64,000 bases of DNA from Onchocerca volvulus (taxonomy: Eukaryota; Nematoda; Chromadorea; Rhabditida; Onchocercidae): the NCBI GenBank assembly GCA_000499405.2, contig HG738140.1, positions 1,339,501 to 1,403,500 of the forward strand. Reading direction: 5' to 3'. The position numbers were made by a program, and so were the translations under genes. Shown here one piece after another: positions 13,557 through 27,062 of this stretch (within the stretch, counting starts at the first letter, position 1; each line of letters opens with the position of its first letter). The notes beneath the pieces are model-generated. The model did not search any database and had not been told where the DNA came from. It saw only the letters and a program-made list of their open reading frames with translations.

Positions 13557-16500
13557 TCAAATATCGTCTAAAATAATGCTAGTATTAATAGCATTCCGAC
13601 TATTATTCCCATCAACTATGACATCCTGTTCTTGAGCAGCATCATCATCAATAACAATATCATGGTTATTGATATTTCTGCGATGGTTATCCATTTCTTC
13701 AAATGATTCACTTATGACCATAACGTCGTCATCACCCAAAGTTGATGATTCCTCCAAATCGATCACCGCATCACTATTAGATGATGCATTCGTTGTCATC
13801 GCGTCATTTAGAAATGATGTCGTTGAGATATTACGATGACGCTCCAACAACATACCTATACGGGGAGTTACATAATAAATGGCAGGATATTAAAATTTAA
13901 AATTAAATTTTTTTTTAGTCCACAATATTCTTCTGGACGTCCAAGCCCAGAAAATTTCCAAGTTTCATATCTTTTTTTTTTTTTTTTATATCTTCGAAAG
14001 TTTCATATCTTCAATCCTCTTATTAATCAAGATTTACAATAAAGACTAGAAATGCGATGAACAATTATGATTTGTCTTGATCACCTAGTCTCAAAACCTT
14101 AGAAAAAAATTTGAAAATTAAGATATTCTAATTATGAAAGTAATTTTTGTTTTCGCTAAATTGAAAATCAACAGAAACCTAAAGTTATTTGGAAAAAATC
14201 ATTTATAATACCTCTTAGAGTATTGACTGTATCTCTCGTTCTATCAATACCCAGTAACATCCTACTCAAATATCCATGACGAAAAGCATCGAATGTCCCA
14301 TGACGAAGCTGCAAACCCATTAATCGTTGACTTCTGCGTCGTCGACGCAAACGCTCGAATCGCCGTCGATTACGAGAAATTGCTGTAGAGCTTCCTCTGT
14401 TAGCAGTACTTGAAAGATCCTAAAAAAATAAACGAACTGCATCCCTAATAATTTAGAATTTTTTCGGCTGTTTTCTTAATCATAAGCGAAACAATTCTTT
14501 CCAAACGTATCTTCCTGAAATATTGTTCAGCCATAGATACAATTTAATAATGAGTCAAAGATTCTTGAGAATTCAGAAAAAATACTTGTTCGTCATCATC
14601 ATCATCATCACTTAAAATAATTTCTCCACTGTGACCGCTATTTTGTTGATTTGAATTTTCTCGCTGAAAAAAGTGACTAACAGAACTTATGAAGTTGCTG
14701 AAAAAAATTTACATTTCTTAAATGTCGAACTAACTGATAAACATAGACATTAGAGAAAATAAAAATGACCATAAAACACATAAAGCAACTCACCCTATTT
14801 CGTCTTCGATGACGATATTCCACATAAGCTTGAACAAGTCCCTAGAATAAAGATCAACTAGTATTCAATAAACCGATATGAATAAAATGTAATTATTATT
14901 TGCTTTTTTTTAAATTGCCTCTTTTCTAATTCTTATAAATTCCTATTATTTTTACTTGCAAAATTAAATGAAAAGTTAACCAGTCTAATTATATTATTAT
15001 TAAATTCATTTTTTTTGTTTCAAACAAATCGATCAAATTTACTTCAATCGTTTCGCCCAAAGCATTTTCTTCATTTGGAGGAAGTATCTCATCAGTTGTT
15101 TCAAGGATGAGAAGGAAACGTCGCAAGCTTATTAACTGCAAAATTACAGACTTAAGTTTGAAATGTTGGAGAGTTTAACATAAAAATTAATTCTTAAAAA
15201 ATTTTTGAATTAAAACTCATCAAACTTGGAACTAATTTTTGGATTTATAGAAAAATAATTTAAAAAATGACGAAAATGCTCCGTCACTTAATTCCTTCTG
15301 TGACAGCTCGAGTTTCAGAAGTACTTTAATGTTTTAGAGCACCAATATTTGTGCAACGGTTAATTTAAATCGTGAATGATCAAGAAACGATAAATTAAAG
15401 CCAAGGAAAAGAAATCAATGGTTACCGCATCAGTATAAGCAGACACAAAATGCAAATGTGATGGCGACATCCTTTCAAAATGATCTTGCGTCGATATCCG
15501 TCCAGCAGCCCTGAAAAAAAGCAATTTTAAAATTATGAATGAAGAAGTGGAAAAGATATGTAGCATAGCTATATTATTTCTTCATTAATAATATCGAAAT
15601 ACCGGATCAAAATGTACGAAAATATGAATTTTATAGCAACTTACTGATTTCTGTTAGGTGCGTGCAAACCGTCTAATTCCACCTGAAATAATACTTGCTA
15701 TATTATTAAAAAAAAAAAAAAAAAATTATTCACTTCTATGACTAATCATTATATATAGTCCCATAGACTTTTGAATGATCGAATGAAATGCAAGAAACTA
15801 ATCATTCTTCACATCATTCTATTCCATTTTCTTTCCTCACTTTCTGTAATTTTTTCTAATTATATTTTATTTCATCAGCAAAAGTGAAATTTCTTCGATC
15901 TTCATATGTCGCTTGCTACTGTATAGGTGTTCAAATAAGTTTAATAGAAAAACAAAAAATAACAGAGTTACCTGAACATCGTTATCATTGATATTACCTC
16001 CAAAGAGTACCAAATTCATATTTGTCAATCGTCGCCTATATTCTATTCTGCTAAAAAATATTTAGTACTGTTAACAATTTATAAAGAAAAAAAAATTTTT
16101 TTCAAAAATATGAAATCGACATTGAAAATTTTGGACAACTAGGTGAAATATATATACTGTAGGCTATAATCATATTTGCATATCAACATTATAATACAGT
16201 GAGATGACACACTTGATATATTCGCTATTTTGATCGAACAGATCTATCTCCTGGCCACTGACGGCAAATTCATACAGCAATTCCACAAAATGATCAACAA
16301 AATTGACTAAAGCAGAAGATTCCTTGCGAAGGCAAGAAGTAAACTGTGGCGACATGATTTGATGAATCTTAGCTAAATCATACACACGTTCAACAATATA
16401 TTCCAAATTATGCGCACCCTGAAAAATTTATTCGTGATTTGGAAAACGATGCAGAACGTTCATGCAGTTATAGTATTACTCGCAATTATAATTTGAAATT

Positions 16501-19437
16501 GCATTAAAATGATACATCACAAAAGCAATTTAGAAAAAAAAATCAAAAATATTGGATATACTTTTAATAAAAGACAGGATTCATCATAAATTTTCTGAGC
16601 TATTATTTTTGTTTCTTTGCGAAAAATCTCATTTGTATTATGTTATGGATGACTGAGAAGACGGAATAATCTAAAACAATTAAATAAAAACAGCAAAATT
16701 ACGAATAAATACTTACTGGTACAACAGCATTAAGCTCACGTTGGACAAATTCAGAAATACGTGTTCGCTCATTTATTTCATTCTCTCGAAAATACTGCGG
16801 TGAAATACTATTGCGACGAGTTCCTGTACTGGTAGTATTAACTACTGGTACGCGCTGTAGTCGAAGCTCATAAACCAAGACCCGAAATGCTGGGTCGGAT
16901 ATTACTTCACGTCTAAATTATTTCACATTAAAATTTGTAAGTCAACAAAGAAAACATTTAAATCAGTAAGAAAAACATAAGCGAAATAGAAATGTGTACT
17001 ACTAATCAATAATTGTTGGCTTTATAAGAACAATCCATTATCCAGTTCAACATTACACCAAAGACGGCGAATTTTTTAGTGACCAAATATAGCCATACAA
17101 AGCTTTTTAAGAAGCAAATTATTAATTAGATCAACCTGACCTGAGCAACTAATTTCAACAATTTTTTTTTTGCTTACATAAAATTCTTGCCCAAAAATTG
17201 ACGAAAAGATTAATACAGAATATAAGAAAAAAAAAATCAGTAATCACCATATCTGTTAAATGATCTGTGCAGATATCTCTGAATTAAAAAACATCTCAAA
17301 TAGTTAATGAAAATTTAACCTTGGTCGCTCCCAATTATCCAAAAGTAGCTGATAGCGATTAATCCGATCTACATATTCATGTCGACGATTGTCACCTCCC
17401 AACATTTCTGATCTTTGTCTTCTGAATATTACATAATACATGTTTGATCAATAAGACTCACTAACTAGTTCAAAGAAAAAAGTGTACTCGGATTAGCAAA
17501 GGTGATAATGATGTAACAACAGATGTTGTTCAAAACAGCATAATGTTTATTTTGCACATAGAAAATGGATAGTGGATACTTCATTTCCGGGTGAAATAGC
17601 AAAAGAAATTCAAATCGTATGTCATATTGTGTATGGAAAATACGAAGATGATACTCTTTCAAAAAACTTACTCGTTGAATGTATGGTCATGCAGACGAAC
17701 AAGTCTCTGAAGATGACGTATACGACGTACCAGTTCAGCACGTTCTCTTGTAAGTGGACGTACGGAATCGGCTTCAATTCTTTCTCTTATTGCTTGTCGC
17801 TGAATCGCCTCCACTGTTACTCTACAGAAAAATACGAAAATATGTCAGAAAAAAAAAAAGATTGATATACAGAAAGATTAGAAAGCGTAATTTATTTGCC
17901 CTATTGCTTCATTTTTAATTCAAATTAATAATATTAAAGAAAATTTGGAATAAAAAAGAATGATTAAGGGCAGAGACAGCGCATCTACATTTTTCGTCAA
18001 TATTAACTCCGTCATACGAAATTCACTTCCTCTTTAGATGATTCTTGTTTCAATAAATGAAAGAATATATAATTTCGTTTTTTTTTTTTTTTACTGTATA
18101 CATAATGAGAGAGTAAAGTTTAACGACATAGTGATGACGTGGAAAACTTTTGATCGATCATAATAAGTATGTATGCATTACCAAAATGTTCAAAGTTGTA
18201 CGCTTACATCGATAATCAAAAATCTTTTGCGGATTTATGAAATGTCCGTTTAAGTATTTTACAGCTGCGGCGAATGAAGTGCCATGGCATATAGTATAAC
18301 GGAGATGCAACGGAAGTGAAATTATCCTAATTTTGAGAATAGAAACATACTCTTCTATGGTCTCTACATCGTTGTCATCTTTTTTTATTTGATGAATGAT
18401 TTTTGCTACTGGACGTTTACACATCGGACAGATTGGTCGTAACTTGATCCATTCCGTTATGCATCTATAAAGAAAATAAATAGTGACAATGAAAACACAA
18501 CAAAAACACTTTAAATCAGGAAAAAGCGATTGCTAGAAGTATATCCAATTTTTTTTTTTTTACTTTCTTGCAAAAATAGCAGCAAAAAAATGACGAAACT
18601 TTTCAAATATGCTCACTGCAATCTAGCCCAAAAGAAATCAATTAGAAGAACTAAGCCTGCTTAGAAATTTCAATAATTGACATATATTAGAATGGATCAA
18701 ATATTGCAGGACCTTATTTTCATAACTCTCAGAATGAGTACGATATTTAGTAAAAGCAAACCTGTAAAGAAGGAAAATTACACAATTTAGATAAATCAAC
18801 AAATTGGTAACATAAATGTTTAGGAAATTACGTACAGATAGCAATACTTATGTGGGCAGCCATCCAAACTTGCTTCATTAAACATGGGGACTCCTAAACA
18901 AATCGAGCATTTTTCGGCCTTGTTAGTCATATTCTCGTCATGACCTCTATCAGAACTCGTTCCTTCTGGTCCTTAAAAGAGAGTTACTGATGAATAAAAA
19001 CAGAAATACAATTAAGTTTGCTTATCACGACAATTTCAGTGACAGCAATTCAGCAATATACAATCCACTTACCTTTCGGAAAGATAAATTTTGCTTTAAT
19101 TATTGGTAAAAGCATTTCCAACACATCCTTCCGAATGATAAAATAGAGCGATAAAAGGCGAATTTTTATTTACCACTTTTACAGCATATTTCGAAATAAC
19201 GAACGTTTTACAGCCTTTAGAATTTTCCCAGGAAATTTTTAAAAAAGGAATTAAATCAATTAATTTTATTCTAATTTGCTTGCATTCTCTTTCAGAAGAA
19301 AGCAAAAAAAGTAAAATATGATTCAAATCAAAAAAAAGTAAAATATGATTCTAATTTTATTTCATTAAATAAATGAACGTACTTTGCTGTGATGATAAAA
19401 CAGACAGATTGCTGTTTTTTGCATGACACTCTTCCAT
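13557..19437 (-). CDS. topors: Topors-type RING E3 ubiquitin/SUMO ligase, about 627 aa, 15 exons
   Basis: Minus-strand exons: 19437-19383, 18971-18836, 18464-18351, 17821-17672, 17421-17320, 16912-16717, 16418-16213, 16047-15972, 15682-15645, 15510-15426, 15135-15043, 14841-14794, 14663-14586, 14419-14212, 13855-13557. All phases fit. A C3HC4 RING occupies residues 40-79 (CSIC, CPHKYCYLC, CPMC), split by the intron after exon 2. The middle matches the vertebrate Topors core: LVYELRLQRVPV, PQYFRENEI, EFVQRELNAVVPGAHN, then a helical block ending EIDLFDQNSEY. Exon 14 has an Arg cluster (RLRRRRRSQR), a likely nuclear signal. SUMO-interaction-like motifs occur at 448-450 (IIL plus six Asp), 559-564 (VIDLEE), 573-577 (VMVIS), 595-600 (IVIDDD), 607-610 (VIVD) and 621-627 (SIILDDI). 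Topors ligates ubiquitin and SUMO in the nucleus and binds p53 and topoisomerase I in mammals. The first exon is uncertain: 19115-19073 gives another in-phase start (MLLPIIKAKFIF). Confidence 0.9.
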
Positions 19438-19467
19438 GATATTTTCGAATTGTTCGATGGCCGAAAG

Positions 19468-19479
19468 CTGCAACAAAAA
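19468..19479 (-). promoter_or_regulatory. topors: 3' splice site upstream of the Topors start (spliced-leader or internal)
   Basis: Minus-strand tttttgttgcag lies 30 nt upstream of the ATG at 19437. The 30 nt between are open in the same frame (LSAIEQFENI), so this may instead be the acceptor of an internal exon belonging to a longer N-terminus. Confidence 0.45.
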
Positions 19480-21568
19480 GAATGAATAATAGGATGAAAT
19501 AAACAAGCAATTAATCGTACATTCGATATACTAAGAAAAAAATTCATCGAACATATTCAAGCAGTGATAAGCAAACATAAATCCCAAATGTCAAATTTAA
19601 TCTTAAGCTTAATCTAAGAATTTAATCTAGTTAGGAAAAAGAAACACTATAACCAAACAAATATAAATCCAACTTAAGCAATAATCAATATGCAAATCTT
19701 TGATTTGACATAAATTGTGCAAAAACAAAAAATAGAAAATAGTAAGAATGTCTTAACTTGTAGACACAAGCTTATGTCTAATTTAATATAAATCCAATCT
19801 TAATCTAATAAGATACATCTAATCTAAAATATATATAAGATATTACCAAATTTATTTTAATCAAGCAATTCACTGAAATATCATTTTCACTCATTTCCTA
19901 CATATATCAAATTTTGTAATCTTGTATAAATTGAAAATGTTATTAAGCAAAGCACAATAATCCATTTTACAATAACAAAATTTATAAATAATTCATAATG
20001 AAAAAGCTCAATTTCATGATTCTGAAGTTAAAAAAAAAAAAGTTAAAAATAAGATAAAGTTATACTAATCAACTGAAACTAACTTATGATGTGCTTAAAA
20101 TGATGATTTTTAATAACTCCATGATTTCGCGCTTTCGAAAAGTTAAAAGTAAGGCAATATTACGCTAATTAGCTAAAGCTAATAATGACGTATTTATTGA
20201 GTACTTATGACGACTTTTGACGTACGTATACAGAATCATGTCATGGGCAAAATGATATAATGATGTTAACGATTTTCTATCTCATCTAATCGATATTTTA
20301 ATGCAACTATTAAATTTGTTTGGTGCAACAGAATCAATGATGAATTTTAGCTAATTGCACTATTGAAATAAAAGAAGGAAAATTGCATTATGTTTAGGTT
20401 ATTCAATCGATGCTATTTCAGCCATCTCACACTTAATTTTTTTGCAGTAATCCAGTCCAACTAATATATCCCCACACGAATAATCACTTACTAACGGACC
20501 ATACAAATGAGCTACACGTAGAACACATACGCAGCCGAGCACGCAACTCACGTAGCTCACGCAAATGAAAGGTTCGTAAAGTCTCATTCAATTATGAGAT
20601 GCATGTAGCTACATAACAAGATTTCGGGCCGCAGGAATATGGGGTGCGAGATTTCCGGCTGAGCGATTTTTCTTGCCTTCTTAGCGAATAGTAATTAAAT
20701 TAGGGAAACGGATATTAGGGTTGTTGAAGGGGTATTAATTTAATTCAAGTAAATTAAATTAAATGTGACATGTCAACATCACGTAAACATCATAAATTTT
20801 TCGATCTTGCTAAAAAATTCAATTAATCTTAGAAATGAATAAAGTCAAATTATGCATTCATATGGAAGAAAAGTTGAATGCTACGTTACAAAAGTATTTT
20901 CAGTTGTAAAGTATGGATTGAAATGAATGAAAGCAGGAAGAAAAATGCCATTAAAGGCCTCCATTTGGATAATTTACATTACACAATAGAAAAAATCTGG
21001 CTATATTAACAATTACAAAACGGTTACTTATTTATTGATAATAGCATGTTTAAAATGCTTTTCATCTAAAATCAGAATTGAAAAGAATAAAAACTGTATG
21101 AAATGTAAAAAGTTGTTAGAAAATTTGAGAAATGATATTCAACGAAATAATTTTACTTTTGATTTGTATTGTACATTCAGTTTCGAACAGTCGGTTCCTA
21201 TGAACTGATGTAATGATTGGCATAGCAGGCAGAGAGAAATTTGATGCGAAATATTTCCATCCTTACCTTCATCTGTTAAAATATGGACGTCCCAATTTAT
21301 CATTTCTTAACACTGAAATAACTTTTTATGGGACATTAGAAATTTAAAGTTGTGGAAATTTATTCAAATTACACAGGCCAATTGAATTCTTTGCTTAATT
21401 ATTCAGTAAGATAGTACATCAAGTGAAATCGCTATTCTTTAGTAACTTTCAATCACTGTCCCAATATAATCTTGTTCAGTGACACCGAATAAACGAGTGA
21501 AATTTAGGAAGTTTAGAAACTTTGGGAATGGTTCGACTAGAAGTAGTGATCAAAAGTATAATTTTTTT

Positions 21569-21570
<2 letters not shown>

Positions 21571-21619
<49 letters not shown>
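21571..21619. repeat. 49-nt poly(T) tract
   Basis: An uninterrupted T run, 275 bp upstream of the AIP start codon. It could be assembled to the wrong length. Confidence 0.95.
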
Positions 21620-21622
<3 letters not shown>

Positions 21623-21856
21623 GAGTTTCATTACGATGATTCGATTAGAATCATTTTCGATTTTTTTTTTTTACGATGACGCAGTAGGATAGAATTATTT
21701 ATATTATTTTCGATTTTATCATATTACGTTATGAGACAAAAAAAAATTTCATGCATGTAAATATTATATATGTAATATACTCCCTCGATTCTGAATTCGA
21801 TCTAAAATAAACGTAGAATTATCGCATATCTATTAGAAAGATTTAATGTCGTACTG

Positions 21857-21868
21857 TACGTATTGCAG
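21857..21868 (+). promoter_or_regulatory. aipr-1: probable spliced-leader acceptor of the AIP gene
   Basis: The sequence tacgtattgcag ends 25 nt upstream of the chosen ATG. An upstream in-frame ATG at 21846 would be cut off by splicing here, which is why the start at 21894 is preferred. Confidence 0.55.
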
Positions 21869-21893
21869 ATGTGATGCATACAAATTATCGCAA

Positions 21894-24800
21894 ATGTTGC
21901 CTTCGGAACGATTTAAAACATTCAAGAAAGTTTTGAATGCAGGTCGAGGAAAAATTCCAGAATTTAGGGTTGGTACGAAAGCAATATTTCATTATGAGAC
22001 ATTGAAACCGTTGGTAAATGTGAATGAAGAGGGATTCCCAGATTCGAGGTGAAGATCTTTATTATTTCTATAACTTTATTATATGACAGCCATATCATAT
22101 AACAGCATGAAACTTATATAACAACACAATCACAGTGTGTTACAGAGATAGTTATAAATCGATCGATAACACCCGGAAACCATATCCAGATGGTTATGGG
22201 AAGCCATTGGAATTGGTATTTGGGAAGAAGTTCCAGTTGCCAGTATTTGAACGATGTTTAAAAACGATGCTGATTGATGAAGTAATTCTGTAATCTTTTC
22301 GTTTTTGATTGTAGGTAGTTGTCGTGAATAACAATAATTAGAGCAATATCTCTGTTCATGATCTGAGATCGTAAAGTGTTTAAAGATTACCTGTCTCATA
22401 ATTAAGGTTTGAGGTACGAAAACGATGGAGCATTCGATTAGCAGACACAATATTTTTAAAAAATGCTATAATTTAGATATCAGATGAAATATCATAGAAG
22501 AATTTTGAAATGAAATAAGCATTCTATTGAATTATTTTTGCATCTTTTGATGATATTTCCTTAATTTTTTCAATCAATGGATTATAATTATGGAATAGAA
22601 TTTTTTATTTTATTTTTTCACAAAACAGTCGGTTTCAGATCAGTCAATTCGATATAGCTGCTTCTGAGCTCTATACATATCCATCAGTTTCACAAAAACT
22701 TCGAAATATATCCAAAGATGATATGCATCCGGACAATCAAAGCCATCATCACTCACGCTGTGTTTCAGCAAGGGATTTTACGTTCGTATTTTATTAATCA
22801 GTGAATTAAAATCTTTGCAAATTTGTCTAGAATATTATATTTTTAAACTTTATTATTATTATTCTATTAGATTGTGGGTACCGTAAATTTTTGTTTCATA
22901 TCGTGGATATAATACGAAATATTTTTATCTCTTTTTCCCAATTTTGCTGTATTCTTTTGTGGAAGACTATACTCTTTAATTTCAAATTACTCTTGCCATT
23001 CCCATTTTCTCATGGAAAACAGAGAGAGAGAGAGAGAGAGAGAAAGGTTAAAAATTTTAGGTTTAATCCATTATTCTTTTATTTGAATTGTTTAGAATGG
23101 AATATGAAGTTTTGGATGAGCTGATTAAGAATCCTCAACCATTGCGGTTTATCTTCCATCTGTTGGCTGTTTTACAACCGGAAGATTACGAGCCAGACAG
23201 CTGGCAGTTAGAACCCGATGAAAAATTGGCAAGTATCGCGAAATTAAAACAATCTGGGAATGAATATTTACAAAAAGCAAGTTTTGAACTTTTTTTTTTT
23301 TGGAATTTTGCTATAAAATTTTAATAACTTTAAAAGTGATGGAGTTACAAATTTGTTCGAAAGAGAAATGAAGTAACTGTTATCTTTCAAAGTGATTGTT
23401 TCATAGCCAAGTATTTATTGGGAAAATAATTACAGTCCATTAGGTTATATATACGTTTTTTGACGATGCGATAAAAAATTTTTGATTTTAGGGTGACTAT
23501 ATGAATGCTTCATTGAAATACAGAGAAGCCTTAAATCGCGTAGATACCCTTCTATTGCGTGAAAAACCAGGTGATCCTGAATGGATTGATCTCGACAAGC
23601 AGGTTTTTTCATACATATTACAAATTTTCCACTTTTTACTTAAAAAAAGGAAGTGTTTCAGTTAATGTCTTTTCCTTCTATTTCGTGTTTTACGGATACT
23701 TTTTGTTTGCCTTTTTCTTTTATTTCGCTTTTGTGGATATCTTTTGTTTTGACTTCACATAATGAGATCGTTTCTTCTACTTGTGCTGCCCATAAATAAT
23801 ATGGGTATCACTGTTAAAATTAAAAGCGAGTATTATTCAGAAATCAATTTTTTTTAATGACCTTATGAAACTTATGAATCTTAAACTTCCATGAAATATG
23901 GATTTTTTGGTAAAATTTATCAATATCATTTGCGGTAGAAAGAATGCATTTGTCGAGAACATTAGTTTTGAGATACGTTTTTTTTTTTTTTAATGTGTGC
24001 TGTAACATGTATTTTTGCATGTAGAATTTTTTAAAGGATAGGAAGGACGAGTAGTGGAGAAATTATCATTAACAAATGAAGGGTCATTAAAATTAATTCT
24101 ATTTCATAAAAAATTAGAAAAATGCGAACAGTTTCGAAATACAGGAAAGCAGTTTTTTTTATTGATATTATCAGGCATATGAAAATTTTTATATATTTTA
24201 TATGTTCATTTATTTTATTTTTTAATTTGCAGAACATACCTCTATTTTTGAATCTTTCTCTGTGTTATCTGAATTGGAAAGAATATTATGAAGCTATCGA
24301 TGCTGCAAGTGAAGTATTGAAAAGGGACAAATTGAATGAAAAAGCATTATATAGACGTGCAAAAGGACGAATCGCTGTTTGGGATTTAGAAAAGGTTCTT
24401 TTCTAACTTTGCTATTAAATATTGAAATATACAATGAATATTTTCATTATGTCTTTCATTGATTTTTTGTTTTTTATTTGTTAATTAGTAAAGCAGCTAA
24501 CAAATTCATACAAATGTTCATAAAAAGATTAGCTTGAAGTTCTGATATTTTAAACTTATGTAGTTTTTTTTTCTTTTTATTTTCCTAGAAGTTGCATTAC
24601 AATTTAGTAAAATGTGGAATTGAGTTTTGAAATTATAATTATTATAATTAAATTATCTTGAAATCATACCATTCAATTATCAGACGATGTTTAGTATTGC
24701 ATTATTAGACAAAATTTAGGGAAGCAAGTAAGAATTTCTTTATTTTTATGTTTCAAATTATCGCATAATTTTAGGCTGAGGATGATCTAAAAATGCTCCA

Positions 24801-24924
24801 GCAGCAATATCCGGGTAGTGCAAATTTGGTAAAAATTGAACTCGAACGAATACATTCGCTTAGAAAAGAACGTGAAGCAAGCGCTAAAAATACTTATAAG
24901 CATATGTTTAAAAATGCTTGTTGA
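21894..24924 (+). CDS. aipr-1: AIP/XAP2 (AIPR-1) FKBP-like and TPR co-chaperone, 345 aa, 7 exons
   Basis: Exons 21894-22048, 22146-22281, 22639-22781, 23096-23276, 23492-23602, 24233-24394 and 24775-24924 give 345 residues. The N-terminal half is a divergent FKBP-type fold: [38 protein letters not shown], then [14 protein letters not shown]. It follows the AIP pattern rather than that of active rotamases. [20 protein letters not shown] links to three TPR units at about 190-227, 241-275 and 276-310. Residues of a dicarboxylate clamp are in place ([24 protein letters not shown]), so it should bind the EEVD tail of Hsp90. AIP proteins hold client receptors such as AhR with Hsp90 in the cytosol. 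The intron after exon 4 starts with gc (gcaagt) rather than gt; only this choice keeps the frame and the uninterrupted [14 protein letters not shown] helix pair. AATAAA at 25137-25142 is a likely poly(A) signal. Confidence 0.96.
23021..23043. repeat. (AG)n microsatellite in AIP intron 3
   Basis: An uninterrupted AG dinucleotide run about 50 bp upstream of the exon 4 acceptor. Confidence 0.9.
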
Positions 24925-25136
24925 ATATTTTCCTCGAACTTGTTTAATACTTCGTATGGTTCTTTGCTTTTATTTTCCTGTAATTGATAGTATTCCAATC
25001 GCTAAGGAGGTGTAAAGTAATGTGGAAACTAAACAACGTTATTCTTCACAATTTTAGGAATTTGTTATTTATGATTAATATGATTAATTTTTGACTGTCA
25101 TGAGTGGTTACTACCACGTGTTAACACTTTTAGAGC

Positions 25137-25142
25137 AATAAA
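25137..25142 (+). terminator. aipr-1: candidate poly(A) signal AATAAA of the AIP gene
   Basis: AATAAA lies 213 nt after the TGA. It is the first canonical hexamer I noticed downstream of the stop. Confidence 0.5.
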
Positions 25143-26994
25143 GAAACTATTAGTAGACAAAAAAAATTACACACTAAGCTTAAAAAACTAGATATATTGT
25201 AATGCATGATTGCGGATGTTAAATAGACCTTTCTCTAAAGCACATGTTTCTGACATGTGATAAATTTTTAAGTTGATAAATCTGAGAAGAGATTTTGCAG
25301 AATAATAGAATTTTCGTGTAGTTATGTTTTCTTTGAGTGCATGTTTTGTTGTGGTGGTGATAGTTTTGGTGTTTTTTTTTTTTTTAAATTGTGATATGTT
25401 ATTGAATAGTGATAACAAATATTTGAAAATTGTTGATTGGCTCCTTTTTTTGGTGATATGATAAATAGACAAGGCTGCAACTTTACATATCATGAGAAAA
25501 ATGCAAATAGATTTATGTAAACGTATTTTATTGATACTAAATTATGCGTAAATAATTATAATGCAACGAAAAGAATGGATTATAGAGAAATATTTTTTGG
25601 CTAACAAAATTCATGAATCTATTAATGTGGATTTTGCCATATTATGTTTTATTTGTGCTTCAAATATATCTTGGTGAATAGGTGAATTATTTATATTTAT
25701 TTACATATATTTATCTTACAGTATGTTTCACGTACATTTTTAATTTTCGATGTAAAAATCAAGCGCTTATCGTTCCAAATGCATGTATCAAATATAATTT
25801 AGAGAAAAATGAAGTTGTGATTGTGATCAATATTGAGAAATAAAAGATTTTTTTATAGTCAATCGTAAATTTAAAATCAGCTGAAACATTGCTTGAAAAC
25901 TCATGAGACAGGGTGAATGTTACAGGCAGACAATGATGTTTAATTTAATATTAAATTTCAAATGAAACGGTTCTCGTAAATAGAGGAAAAAAAGTTGGGA
26001 AGGCATCGTTAAAAAACTTTATTTAACCTGTACTTTTTTTTTTACCTGCTTCATTTTCTTTGCTTATCTGGACAACAAATAACCTTTGAACTTGTGAAAA
26101 TTGAACTTATCTAAATTTTATTTCATAACAATGATTAAAAACGATCAATTCGGATCAAAACTTCCTCATCTTCCATTAGTCGTTTAATATTACGCTTATA
26201 TTATCTTTGCTAATAATCTGAGATAAATATTTTTCCCAGAATTATAATGCTTTATTGTTCATTGTTAAAAATTTAGTTCTTCGACACTTTTCTTTTGTTT
26301 TAGCAATAATTGAAATTTCGAAGTTCAAAGTTCGATTATTTAATTTTGATAAGAATTTTAAGCATAATATATAATTTGTACATATAACAGGGAAGAAATA
26401 TTATAGAATTATTATATGGAAGCCAAAGCAATAAATTGAATTTTAGAAGCAATAGTTGCAATCAAGGCCACCAAAATTTAATTTTCCGTCATTATTTAAG
26501 AATATATAGATTAAATCAAATAAATTGAACAACAGAAAAGAGTTTGAATTTTTTTTTTTTCTTTTGGATGAAATCAAAATTTCATTTGTATTAATTAATT
26601 GCTTGAAATTAGAATTTTAAAATATTTTCAAATTAAATTATATTTTGCTATTTACTTTGTTTGCTACATTCGCGTATACTTTTTCATACGAAAATTCACC
26701 AAGAGATGGTTGTCATTATTAATTAGTTTTAAATTTTCAACATTTGACATTGAAAAAGCTGTCATTACATCAATTTGAAAGCAATCATTTTAATTGTTTG
26801 AAAATATTCGTATCAATTAGCTCTCAGATATTTTAATCATTTCACTCCTGATGGATAAGATTGATGTCTATTTCAAGTAATCGATGATTTACAACGATCA
26901 TTTTATCAGTTTGTTATCGTTCAAATGCTAAATGGATGGCAATAAAAATCTTCGCATATAAACGAAATTATCAATAATAAGCAGTCGATTGATA

Positions 26995-27062
26995 TGATGA
27001 TAATGATTAATGATGATGATAATGATGATAAGGATGATGATGATGAAAATAATGATGATAAT
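26995..27062. repeat. GAT/AAT trinucleotide microsatellite
   Basis: Irregular (gatgat, aatgat) repeats flanked on both sides by a diverged copy of the block ttcgcatata[a]acgaaattatca[a]taataa at about 26952 and 27101. Confidence 0.8.

Larger units (their letters stand above)
19480..21893. other. divergent upstream region between topors and the AIP gene
   Basis: About 2.4 kb shared by two diverging genes. A less AT-rich patch at 20490-20700 contains CACGTAG and related short repeats, and a homopolymer of 49 T occupies 21571-21619. The minus-strand frame at 20399-20587 has no support as a gene. Promoters of both genes probably lie here, but no defined element could be named. Confidence 0.5.
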
